Assembly: GCA_009767595.1 (NCBI GenBank)
Contig: VSDK01016660.1
Location: forward strand, 23,292 to 87,291
DNA from: Symbiodinium kawagutii
Lineage: Eukaryota > Sar > Dinophyceae > Suessiales > Symbiodiniaceae
Length of the DNA stretch: 64,000 nucleotides
Reading direction: 5' to 3'
Part shown: positions 45,715 through 55,800 of the stretch, piece by piece
How the letters are laid out: every line of letters begins with the position of its first letter
How positions within the stretch are numbered: position 1 is the stretch's first letter
Notes under the pieces: model-generated
The model's database searches: none
What the model was told of the DNA's origin: nothing
Seen by the model: only the letters and a program-made list of their open reading frames with translations
Made by a program: the position numbers and the translations under genes

Positions 45715-46272
45715 CTAATATCGTGATTTGTCGGAGTATGATATGATATGGGTGCCTCTGGAAATCGATCCAAAGGCGGCAAATAGTTTCATTACTTCAG
45801 GAAAATAATGACACATGCCTCGAAGATGGGTCCAAAGATCAACTTTTGGCGTGATGGTGTTTGTTTTGGAATTCTCCATGAGGAAGCAGGATGAAAACCC
45901 TGCCTGGTTCTTGTAAATACAAAGAGATTCGGAGCGTTTCAGCATCCATTTTTCCATGGTGTCGTGAGAAACGTCCTTCGTTTTTTCTTTTGGAGGGAAG
46001 ATGCCAGTTACCACCCGGCCTTGCACAGAGACAACTTTGGATGGTGTTATGGCCATGGTTATCAAACCATCCCGCAGTACCTCAACGGTTCCCTGTCGTC
46101 CCGAATTGAATGACTCACCCCTGATGAGTTGTAGCTGGTTGACAGAAACTCGAAGCAATCTTGCCCCATAACTTGCAGGGTCTATGTTGGAATGTTGGAA
46201 GGGTAAAAACAGTTGGATCTCAAGACCATCAGTTGTCAACCAAAGTGGGAAGGTGGTCTTCACCATGTAGCT
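45715..46272 (-). CDS. coding block, unknown protein (about 185 codons)
   Basis: Read from 46272 downward after CCTTTTTTTTTAG, an excellent splice acceptor. The frame reads VKTTFPLWLTTDGLEIQLF, then GARLLRVSVNQLQLIRGES, TVEVLRDGLITMAITPSKV and MCHYFPEVMKLFAAFGSIS, ending in TAA. The same frame continues upstream to 46536, interrupted only by the TAG of that acceptor, and reads protein-like there too (VTQFGDETNVPKMGGYLPN). An unspliced intron, or a single stop in an old gene, would both fit. No family was recognised. Confidence 0.6.
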   Translation of the reverse strand, partial: SYMVKTTFPLWLTTDGLEIQLFLPFQHSNIDPASYGARLLRVSVNQLQLIRGESFNSGRQGTVEVLRDGLITMAITPSKVVSVQGRVVTGIFPPKEKTKDVSHDTMEKWMLKRSESLCIYKNQAGFSSCFLMENSKTNTITPKVDLWTHLRGMCHYFPEVMKLFAAFGSISRGTHIISYSDKSRY

Positions 46273-46657
46273 CTAAAAAAAAAGGACATTGATGAGACTG
46301 CACAATCTCAAGAATTCGCATGGCTTGATTTTCTCAGGGTTTGGTAAATATCCCCCCATTTTAGGGACATTTGTCTCATCACCAAACTGGGTGACTGTTG
46401 GAGCTGCCTGTGTTGGGTGATCTCCCATTGGGACATGGCTACCCCTGTGGCCTTGGGCCATGTACGCCACCACCTGCCAGACGCTGGCGGTGGCTTCTCC
46501 AGCACTGCGGGCCCAAGACGACGAGAACAAACCCATGCGATTTCGAGGAGTACCTCGGTTCGTGTGAAAGCGCGCTGCTGCCGCTGACCTGTATGCGGTG
46601 GCCGCTTCCCCGCTTCCCTGGTCCCGCGCTTCCAGACAACACCATGGGGGTCATATG

Positions 46658-46763
46658 GAGGATTCTCAAGCCATGGGGGTAGCCCGATCAATCATCCATG
46701 ACTATAGTCATTTAGTAGTAATAAACCAACCATTTTTTGGGTAGCCTATTTTGAGAAACACCC
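46658..46763. mobile_element. B-family element with ATATG duplication
   Basis: The ends GAGGATTCTCAAGCCATGGG and GCCTATTTTGAGAAACACCC are inverted copies. ATATG is on both sides (46653-46657 and 46764-46768). Confidence 0.8.
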
Positions 46764-46768
46764 ATATG

Positions 46769-46850
46769 GTTCTCAAAAATAGGGGATAGGCTCTAAGCTC
46801 TAAACAGTTTGAAATGGTGGGATTGGTTACTGATCAAGGGGGGACCCCCA
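46769..46850. mobile_element. partial B-family element joined to the preceding one
   Basis: It begins GTTCTCAAAAATAGGGG immediately after the ATATG of the previous copy and fades at 'ggggggacccccatat'. It may be the remains of a tandem or nested insertion. Confidence 0.5.
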
Positions 46851-46882
46851 TATCATCCATTTGATAGTCATGTTTAGATATG

Positions 46883-46994
46883 TCAGTGGGTCAAAACCCT
46901 TAGTCCCCCTGGTTCCCCATCATTAACCATTGTTTTCCCTTATTGTTGTTGGTAAATCCTCCATTAGTTGGTTGGTCAATTTTGACCCATAGCC
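46883..46994. mobile_element. A-family element (A10)
   Basis: The core runs from TCAGTGGGTCAAAACCC to TTTTGACCCATAGCC. No 5-bp duplication fits, but ATGTTTAGATAT occurs on both sides (46870-46881 and 47001-47012). A further B-like fragment follows. Confidence 0.65.
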
Positions 46995-47454
46995 GAGCCA
47001 ATGTTTAGATATTTTTAGTCCTAGACCATCCATTTTTGGGGATCCTCTATGGAGGCAGAAACGTTGCCGAAAATCGGATGTAGCGCTTTGAATCCACGAA
47101 GCTTTGAGCGGCACCAGGTTCACGCGGATTCCCTGTGTGAATGGGACGTAATCCATGGCTTGGGACGGTGGTTTTAAACATCTAGAGTTTCTATTTGGGA
47201 CGGTGGGTTGATGAATCTTTTTCACCAAGCACATGATGAACATTGTTATCATTATGATTATTAACCATTCTGGACCATTAATTGGGCATTATTGACTATT
47301 TTCAACCACTAGTTAAGCATGGCTTCCCAACCAGAGCCCATCATCCTTCCCCTCCGAGGCGAAGCAAGACTTCTATGTCACTGGGCGAGCGCTTGCGATT
47401 CGCCGATTCGTGAAGGCGATAGGCCACTTTACTGTGGCAGTGGCGTAGCAACAA

Positions 47455-47740
47455 CAGTCTCAACTGGCTAAACATAAGGTTAAACCATAAGTTTACCATA
47501 TAGTTTACCATAAGTAATGTTTACCATGTAGTTTACCATATAGATAAACCATACCAACTTATGGTTGAATATAAGTTCAGAAGTTAACCAGAAGTTTACC
47601 ATAAGGTGAAACATAATTAAGGTTAAACATAAGCTTGAACATAAGGTTAAACATGAGGTTAAACATAAGCAGGTCTCAACTGGCTAAGTTAAACATAAGG
47701 TTAAACATAACATAAGGCAAACAGTTGAGAAGGCCGTAAG
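47455..47740. repeat. degenerate TTAAACATAAGG repeats
   Basis: 'aaacataaggtt' and 'gtttaccatatag' variants recur through the stretch; 'tctcaactggctaa' occurs twice (47458 and 47671). Confidence 0.6.
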
Positions 47741-47863
47741 CTAACATAAGTGACTGGCCATTGAGAATTCTTATGGGTCCAGCTCTAAAGGTGCATTCAT
47801 GATTCTCAATGGTAAAACACAAGATGACCTGCTTATAGCTGCTTGATAGTTGTTCTCGGCAAT

Positions 47864-47967
47864 AGTGATTGATACTAGTAAACTAATACTGATTTAGCAA
47901 CAGTAATACTATTGGTCTAAGTTAGACTCTGTTGCTAAATCAGTATTAGTTACTAGTATCAATCACT
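47864..47967. mobile_element. hairpin element (family E), 40-bp arms
   Basis: The arms 47864-47903 and 47929-47967 are inverted copies differing by one missing base; each begins AGTGATTGATACTAGT. The loop is about 25 bp. TA stands at both outer edges. Part of the loop ('ggtctaagttagactctg') recurs in altered form at about 48003-48022. Confidence 0.7.
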
Positions 47968-48379
47968 AGTATAACGGTTAATGGTTAATCGTAATACTAC
48001 ACTGGTCTAAGTTCGACTCTGAAGAGTGGCCACATGACCTTGGCTCTGAGATCTTGAGTGCATATTTCCTCCTGTGAACAGTTGAGGCATGAATCAGTCC
48101 TGTCAGATTCAAAGCTTGGGGTGAAATTCAGCATATCAAGTGGTGAAGGAGCATCAAAAGTAGATCCGACCCAGCATCTTTGATGCCCCTTTCATGTCCA
48201 CAATCATACCTGCTCGGTGTTTCCCAAAACGAGGCACGCACTGAGACATCAGGGCGGCCCGGAGTGTTTCATTGCTCAAATTGAGTTGTAGTTGCAATTG
48301 TGGTTGTAGCTGTGGTGTTACTGTTGATAGTTGTTGTTCTATAGTTGTAGTTGTAGTTACGGTTGTTGTTTGTTAGATG

Positions 48380-48407
48380 CTGTTGTTGTTGTTGTTGTTG
48401 TTGTTGT
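48380..48407. repeat. TTG trinucleotide repeat
   Basis: Nine to ten TTG triplets follow a region of looser 'gttgtagttgtagtt' words. A poly-Gln frame on the - strand is an artefact. Confidence 0.85.
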
Positions 48408-49525
48408 GGTGGGTGATTTTGCGACCTGAGGACCAGACCATGCGCATCTTCAGCAAGCAAGACATGAACAGCAGACATCCAGGTTCCATGCGACCCGTGG
48501 GCTGCGGGTGTCGCTGGGCCCGACCAGGCCATCGGAACTAGAACAAAATCGGATGGTTTCGTGCATGAGTTTTTTGCGGTCCCCAACTGGTATGCTGTCA
48601 TACATCCGGGACGTGGAAAACTATGAACCCTGATTGGGCCTGTCAGACCTGACGGGGGATCGCCTCCTGTTCACGGTCTTTTCGTGGCAGACGCCAAGCC
48701 ATCAGTTTTTTGTGGCGCTAAGATGCTCCAGGAAAGTGGTTGACCACCGCTGCGGGTTGTTTCCTGGACTGATGGCTTCCCCAGGCTATGCGCCCGATTG
48801 CTCGCACCTGGCAGATGTGCAGGTGGATCACCAGTTGAGGCCTGGGAAGCGGTTGCAATGCCAGGGTTGTTGACAGGTCTACTTCCGTGCCGAAAAACCA
48901 TGGCACAGAGGGGTACCTCCCAGTTGGTGAAGTTAGGGTAGTTCAAGTTTGGGTAACCACCGGCTATAGTAGAGATGTATGTATATTTAATATATATATA
49001 TATAATAACTACACTGAATGGTGGGTTAAAGATCAACGAATCTAACCAGGGAGTACCACTCTGCAAAAGGGATCTCCGCTTCTAGGAAGTGTTGATGACT
49101 CTGGGGTTGGTTTCTTGGGTGAGCCATATCAACGGTTAAGTCACGGGATTTATTCCTTATTTGTGCATACTTGGTAGCTGCATGTAGCTGCTAGTAGCTG
49201 CATGATCTATCCATGAAGCACCAAGAAAGTAATGGCATTTGACCACTTTTAGAAATAGACCAGGAGTTTTGCTGCGGGAAATGGGGAAGCAGATGGTTTG
49301 TGGTGGGGTAGCTGGAATCCGTTTGATGGGTCTTGGCTAAGCAGCTCTATGTCAACTGTGTTCAATGAAAACCCAACCATATTGTAGTTTCGAAAAAGAA
49401 ATAAAACATAATCGTGGTGCCCTGCTTGCGTTGAGAGTTGTGATGAAAACTCCGTTGTCAATCATCAACAGTGTCAATGCTGAAACGTGGTTGATTGCAT
49501 TCTAATTTGAGCCTCCCTTGTTTCT

Positions 49526-49716
49526 TGTGAATCATTCAGCCTTGCATTGATCACTTTTCTCATGTCATGCAGCATGCGCTGCGCTGCCCTGGCTCTGATG
49601 CCCCACGGTCGTTCCTTGGATTGGCCGGACTAGGCCTTTAGCCATTTGCTACGCTGCAAAAGGTGCTGTGCTGACCGCTTCGCTTGATTGGGTTGCGTGA
49701 AGCCCGTGCTTTCACA
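49526..49716 (+). repeat. 5' LTR
   Basis: 191 bp, beginning TGTGAATCATTCAGCC and ending GCCCGTGCTTTCACA. No difference from the 3' LTR was found by reading. It is short for an LTR. No obvious TATA box or AATAAA signal is visible, which is not unusual in dinoflagellates. Confidence 0.97.
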
Positions 49717-49717
49717 G

Positions 49718-49731
49718 TGGTAGGGCGGAGC
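49718..49731 (+). promoter_or_regulatory. candidate primer-binding site
   Basis: TGGTAGGGCGGAGC begins one base after the LTR. TGG pairs with the CCA end common to all tRNAs. The remaining bases would need a tRNA whose acceptor stem starts AGGGCGG. The matching tRNA was not identified, and copia elements may also prime from internal tRNA fragments. Confidence 0.5.
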
Positions 49732-49893
49732 TGGATTGCGATTCGTGGGCCTATCTCGATACCTGCCTCTCCGATTGGTGGTGCATTCTGGCTGCAAGCG
49801 CATCTGGTTCTGTGCTGCTGGTTGGGGGTTTCACTCTGCAAACGAATTCACATAACTGGGTTCTACGGGGCTTTGTCAGCTACTGGTAAAGCT

Positions 49894-52800
49894 ATGGCTG
49901 ATGATTCTGAGAAAGGATTTGGCCCCTGGAGCCGGGTTCCGCAGTGGGATGGCAGTCCGCAGACATGGCGGAAATTCAAGCGTGATGTGAACTGGTGGCT
50001 TAGCTCTCTGGATCTAGCCGGTTCGGTGAAGTACAACTTGGCGGCCAGGTTTCTACTTCGACAAGATGGAGTGGCCCGCCAAAGAGGAGAAGAGTTTACT
50101 CCAGCAGAACTTCAATACCTGCCGGCGGATATGGTGAGAGATCCTGAGACGGGTGAGGACCTTGAGCTGCGCCCAGTCAACTACTTGGCTGGTGTGGAGA
50201 AGTTGATGGAGGCCTGGGAATCTATGACAGGCCATACGGATCTGGACAAGCGTGGAGAACTTCGCCAACAGTTCTACATGGATCTGCAAAGGAAGCCGAA
50301 TGAGCGGGTCTCTGAGTTTGCCACCCGCTTCAGGTCTTTGGTGGCGGATCTTCGTGCCGAAGGAGTTCAGCTACATGACAATGAGTTGGGCTGGTGGCTG
50401 AAGCAGAAGTTGGGCTTGGATGCCATCCGGCGTCAATTGCTCGACACCGCAGTTGGCCGCAGTGAAGACTACAAGGTGATTGAACGAGAAGTCCTGCGGC
50501 TTTTCAGGGATCTTCATGATAACGATCCCCTTCGGCGTCGATTCGAACCTGCCAGCCCTCAGAAATTAACGGTGCGACGCCTTTTCCAGCACAATAAGGC
50601 TCCCTCTACCTTGGCGACTCCATCGTCTTTGCGATCCAATGCTTCGACAATTTCTCGGCCATCGACGTTACGCTCCTCCGTGTCCCGTCAAGCGCATGTC
50701 ACTGAGACTGTCGATGAAGAGGTGCCTGACGAGAATGCGGAGATCGAAGCTGGTGACGATGGTTCCGCGGAAGTTGGAGCCCAAATCGAAGAGGTGCTTC
50801 AAGCCGAAGCTGAGATCCTTGCAACGGAGTTGGAGGCTGCCGAGGAGGAGGGGATTGACCCGGCTGTGATTCAGGAGTTTGAGTCGGGCATTGAGTCAGC
50901 GGCTGAGACCTTGGTCACGATGCGTGAGGCCAGACAGACCTTGGCCAATGTTAGGAAAGACCGCGGTTATCAAAAGCCTGCTGATGGTGGCAAAGGTGGT
51001 CGCAAAGGTTCCCAATCCAGTGCTCGCAAACAGTCTGGTCGCCATCCTTGCTTTGACTGTGGTGGTACCGGACATTGGGCCGGGGATGCTGAATGTCCAA
51101 TGCCTGGAGCGAAGAAAGCTGCCCCCAAGAAGAGTGCCAAGCAGGTGCGCATTGCTGAGTCCGAAAGCAATGCCAATGTTACTGAGGCGATGAGCTCTTT
51201 GCCCCTCCATGATGTACTCACCGTGGAAGAGACACCGATTGACCATGAGATCCTGATGGTGTCCAAGGGTGAGCATGGCGGCATGACCTTGGAGCAAGCC
51301 TTAGCGGAAAACATTGCTCGCAGTGCGTTGGTCACCAACCATGGACCTGAGCTTCCTTCTGACAAGGAGTTGGTTGGTGCCCTCGATTCAGCTTGCAATC
51401 GCACCTGCACTGGGAGTGTTTGGTTGAAGCAGTATTTAGCTGTTTTGGAGACCGCCCCAAAGTTTGTTCAGAACCTTATCAAGTGTGAAGAGGAGTGTGA
51501 GAATTTTCGTTTCGGCAACAATGGTGTGGTTCCCTCAGTTCAAAGATGGAGACTCCCAGCGATGATAGGCAACACACTCATTTGCATTTGGGTTTCCATG
51601 GTTCCCATTGGCACCCTGGGACTTCTCATTGGTCGAGATTTCATGGAAGCTGTTGGTGCCGTCCTCAACTTCACCAAGAAAACCCTGCAGTGCTCTTTGT
51701 TTCCATCGGGCACTTTGAGCCTTCGTCAAATGGTCGCAGGTCACTTCATGCTCGACCTTTTGCCTCGTCGACAAGATTGGGGTGCGCCTCCTCAGAACCG
51801 ATGGCGAAGGGTGGGTCAAGATGGTGTGGTTGACATTCCAATGGATCGGATGACTTGGACCAGGCATTGCATGAAGGAAGATGTAGGTCATGGACATGGG
51901 GCAACTGAGCATGAGCATCAACTCACAGAACAAGCTATTCATGCCAGTCACTTTGTTACCATGGCCGTGGACTTGAAGCATCGCATGGAACTTCGACCGA
52001 CTACTTCTTCGTCGGCCCCTTTGGCTCCAGTGGATCAAACCAATTCGAAACGTGCTGCTGCCCGAGGGTACGGTGGTGGGAAGAAGCCAGCGATGCGTCG
52101 GCCGATGGAGGCGAATGTGGTGTCGTGTGATTGCCCGACTGCTGTGGCATCACACCGGAGTGTTGCTATGGTTGGTGCAAAGACCCGGCTTGCGGTTCTT
52201 GCCCTTTCCTTATCCATCGGTGCGGTCATGTTCCGATTGGGCCAGCCAGATCGAATCCATGTTGGAGGACAAGTTGGCTCCTCGTCGACACCTTCGCCTG
52301 GCTATGAAGAAGTTGAGCCTTTCGCGGCTTGGGGAATGCCTTCACCTTCGCGACCGCGTGGGATTCAGCATGGCCTTCCTCGAGGATGTTCGCATGACAG
52401 CAATGGTTGGTGCTGCCCGGGGCTTTCAGGGGCAAAAGCAAGCTGTGCACAAAGCATTGCAGGAAGAGCTGAAAGCCGAAGCGAAGGCCAAGCTGGCAGC
52501 TGGACAGCAGGTGCCCATGGTGAAGTCGCTGTTGGGGCCAAGGGGTGGCTTGCCTTCCTTGAAAGGCGACTTGCTCAAGTTGGCCACCCTGCTTCAGCTG
52601 GAGACCGACGAGAAGGACACGGTTGCATCCCTGAAGCTGAAGATCACCCCGCTGGTGGCCGCACTGATGGCCGATCAGCAAGAAAGTCGCTCAACTGCAG
52701 GCAAGATGGCCCTGGAGAACAAGCCCAAGGCGAAGGCCACTGCTGTGAAGTCTTCACCGTCCAAACCGAGTGCAGCAGCTCCCAAACCGAAAGCCATGAT

Positions 52801-55800
52801 GCCTCCCTCTCAGCCCATCGAGTGCCCGATGAGTGGAGACCAGACCGCCATGGCAGAGTACGCTCTTCGTCAAGGAGTCATCCTGGACGATGCAGAGATG
52901 TTGGAGATGAACGAGGACGAGCTTTACGAGCTGAACTGGTCTCAGGCTGGGATGATTCGTCAAGAGCAATTGGAGGCAATCCACGGCCCATTGGATCTGC
53001 TGCGTCCGGCGGAGCTGCATCAGGTATTGGAGGAGGAGCTCTAGACTATGAGACGACCGATGAGGATTACCACTTCGGTTGGAGCAAGAAACCAAAGCCT
53101 GGCGTCTCGCAGATGATCTCTCAAGCATGGTCTAAACATTGTCGAGATCGAGCTGCTGTTTCCAGAGACCGCTTTGAAGTGTTGGAGGTGATGATGCAAC
53201 AATGGAACGATGAGATGAAGGATGCCATGAATGAAACGTTCTTTGCTCAGATGGAGTTTATGGATGGCATCTTTGTGACGGAGGTCTACAGTGACACCGA
53301 CCCCATCCTGGCCGAAGCTCGACGACGAGGACGAGGACTTCGCGGTGCTCCCAGCATGACATTGAAGACCGGTTGGGATTTCACGAAGCCAGAAGACAGA
53401 CGAAAGGCGGTGAAGTGGGTGAAGGACAACAAACCCTATGTCCTTGCGCTGGCCTTTCCCTGTAATCCTTGGTCACCCCTCCTCTATCTCAACGACAAGG
53501 TGGATGTGCAGGGACTTCGTGATGAGGCTGAGCAGCTGGTCGCATTCGCGGTGGAATTGGCTTTGCTGCAGATGAAAGGGAATCGACACTTCTTCATGGA
53601 AAACCCTCTCCCTTCAGCTGCTTGGAAGTTGCCAGTGGTGGTGGAGTTGCTGAAGCACCCAAAGGTTCGGTCGATCGTGGTGGACATGTGTCGATTCAAT
53701 CTTCGTAGTGAAGATGGGCTTCTGCACCGAAAGTCCACTCGGTTGGCCTCATCGAGTCAAGCTTTCATTAGCTACATGATGGACCATCGTTGCACCGGAG
53801 ATCATGTACATGCTCCTGTGATTGGCGGCACGAAGGTGACTCGAAGGGCAGGCCACTACACTCCAGAGTTCGCAAAGCGAGTGGTGGATGGCTTGATGGC
53901 TCAGTTTGAGCACGAGACGGCGCTGATGCAAGCTCATGAGTCCTTGGCGATGGAGACCGATGTTGCCGCTGACCCTTTGTCCAGCGATGATGGTGAGACT
54001 GAGGTTGCCGAGGAGATCAACCAAGTGCGGATCCCTGCATCGATAAAAGCGGCAGTTCGCCGCTTGCATGTCAACACAGGACACAGATCTGGCCGTCGAC
54101 TTGCTCGTGCACTGGTTGTGTGTGGAGCCCCTCGTGAAGCCATCCTGGCGGCCAAGCACTTGAAGTGCGACACTTGTGCAGAGCGTCGAGCGCCGAAGAC
54201 AAGACGTCCTGCCACTCTTCCTCCGGTTCGTGAAGTTGGAGCTCAAGTCCATGTGGACATCTTGATGTTGGAGGACGTGCACAAGGTGGTTTACCCTGTG
54301 TTCCATGTGACGGATCGAGTGTCTAGGTTTCAAATTGCTGGACTACTACCTGACAAGTCGACCCGCTCCGTCATCAACTTCCTCACGCTCCAGCGGGTCC
54401 CGCTGCTGGGGGTTCCGCAGACACTTGTGGCAGACCAAGGACGTGAATTCATCTCTGAAGAATTTGAAGGTTGGTGCTCATCCAGGACGATCTACTTGTA
54501 TCACATTGGAGTGCAGTGTCCTTGGATGAACGGCATAGCTGAAAGGTCTGGGGCAACTCTCAAAGCTATAGTTGGAGCACAAGTGAGGGCCCATAGCATC
54601 AGCGGTGCTGCTGAACTTGGACTTGCTGTTGCTGAAGCATGTGCCGCCTACAATGCCGACATCAACGAAGAGGGGACTTCGCCTTTGCAGGCTGTGACTG
54701 GAAGACAATCGCCAGCACAAGGAGATGTTCTCGCAGGAGTCGGAAACAGGCTGGCAGAGCACAGCTTGGTTGAGAACCGCCCCTCATTAGCACGTCAGGT
54801 TGCCCTCCGTGAAACAGCCAGAGTTGCAATGGTGCGTTTGCACTACTCCCGGAGCTTGCGAAGGGCGGAGTTGGCAAGGGCAAGAACATCACCAGGTGAC
54901 GATCTTCCTCAACCTGGTGACCTTTGCTACTTTTGGAGGGAATCCAAATACAATCCCCGACGTCGACAAGAACCAGGAGTTCCTCGCAGACGTCTGGAGC
55001 TGAAGCGTTGGTTCGGTCCGGCGCTGGTGGTGGCAATTGAACGTGGTGCTGGCGGTGAACTTGCAGGTCACGCATTCGTGAGCTTCCGTGGGCAACTCAC
55101 CAAATGCGGGTTGGAACACATTAGGAAAGCAAGCTCCCTTGAGAATATTTCGGTTGAGTCGTGGGAGAAAGCCATCAAGGATGTGATTGAGGCCACCCCG
55201 GTTCAGCCTGAACCAGTCGCAGCTGCCGCCACTCCTAAAGCCGCTGCCAAGGCAGCCGCTTTGCCTGCAGTGCCTGAAGCCTATGCGGAAGCGGCAGTTC
55301 AACCTGATGAACTTGAACCCCGCATGCATGGGTATGATCCTGGAGAGTCTGCTCTGTTTGGTTCTGATGATGACTACTCCCCTGAGTTTGATGAGCCACC
55401 GGTCCCTTCGGAGCAGCCACATGGACTTGGGCCTGGACTTTTGCCCGTGGCGTCTGCTCCTGGAACCTCGATGGAATTCGAACAGGTTCCTCCGTTGACC
55501 GTTCCTGAGGTTGTGGCAGCACTTCAGCCGGCAGTGTCCTCGGCATCCTCGGCGACTACTCCAAACACACCTGGGAGTCAGTCGACGATTCAACCGAGCA
55601 CTCCAATCCCTGGACTTTTGGATTTGTCGAGTGCGAATCGTCGAATGCTGCTTGGAGGAGCACGTTCAAGGGCTAGAAGTTTGGAAGCACCTACGTCGCC
55701 TCGTGGACCTGGTGAGAAGCGAGATGCATCTCAGGAAGCTGTTCGTGAAGCAGCCCCACCACCTCCAGGACCGTCGAGTGATCAAGCTGAAGTTCCTGCC

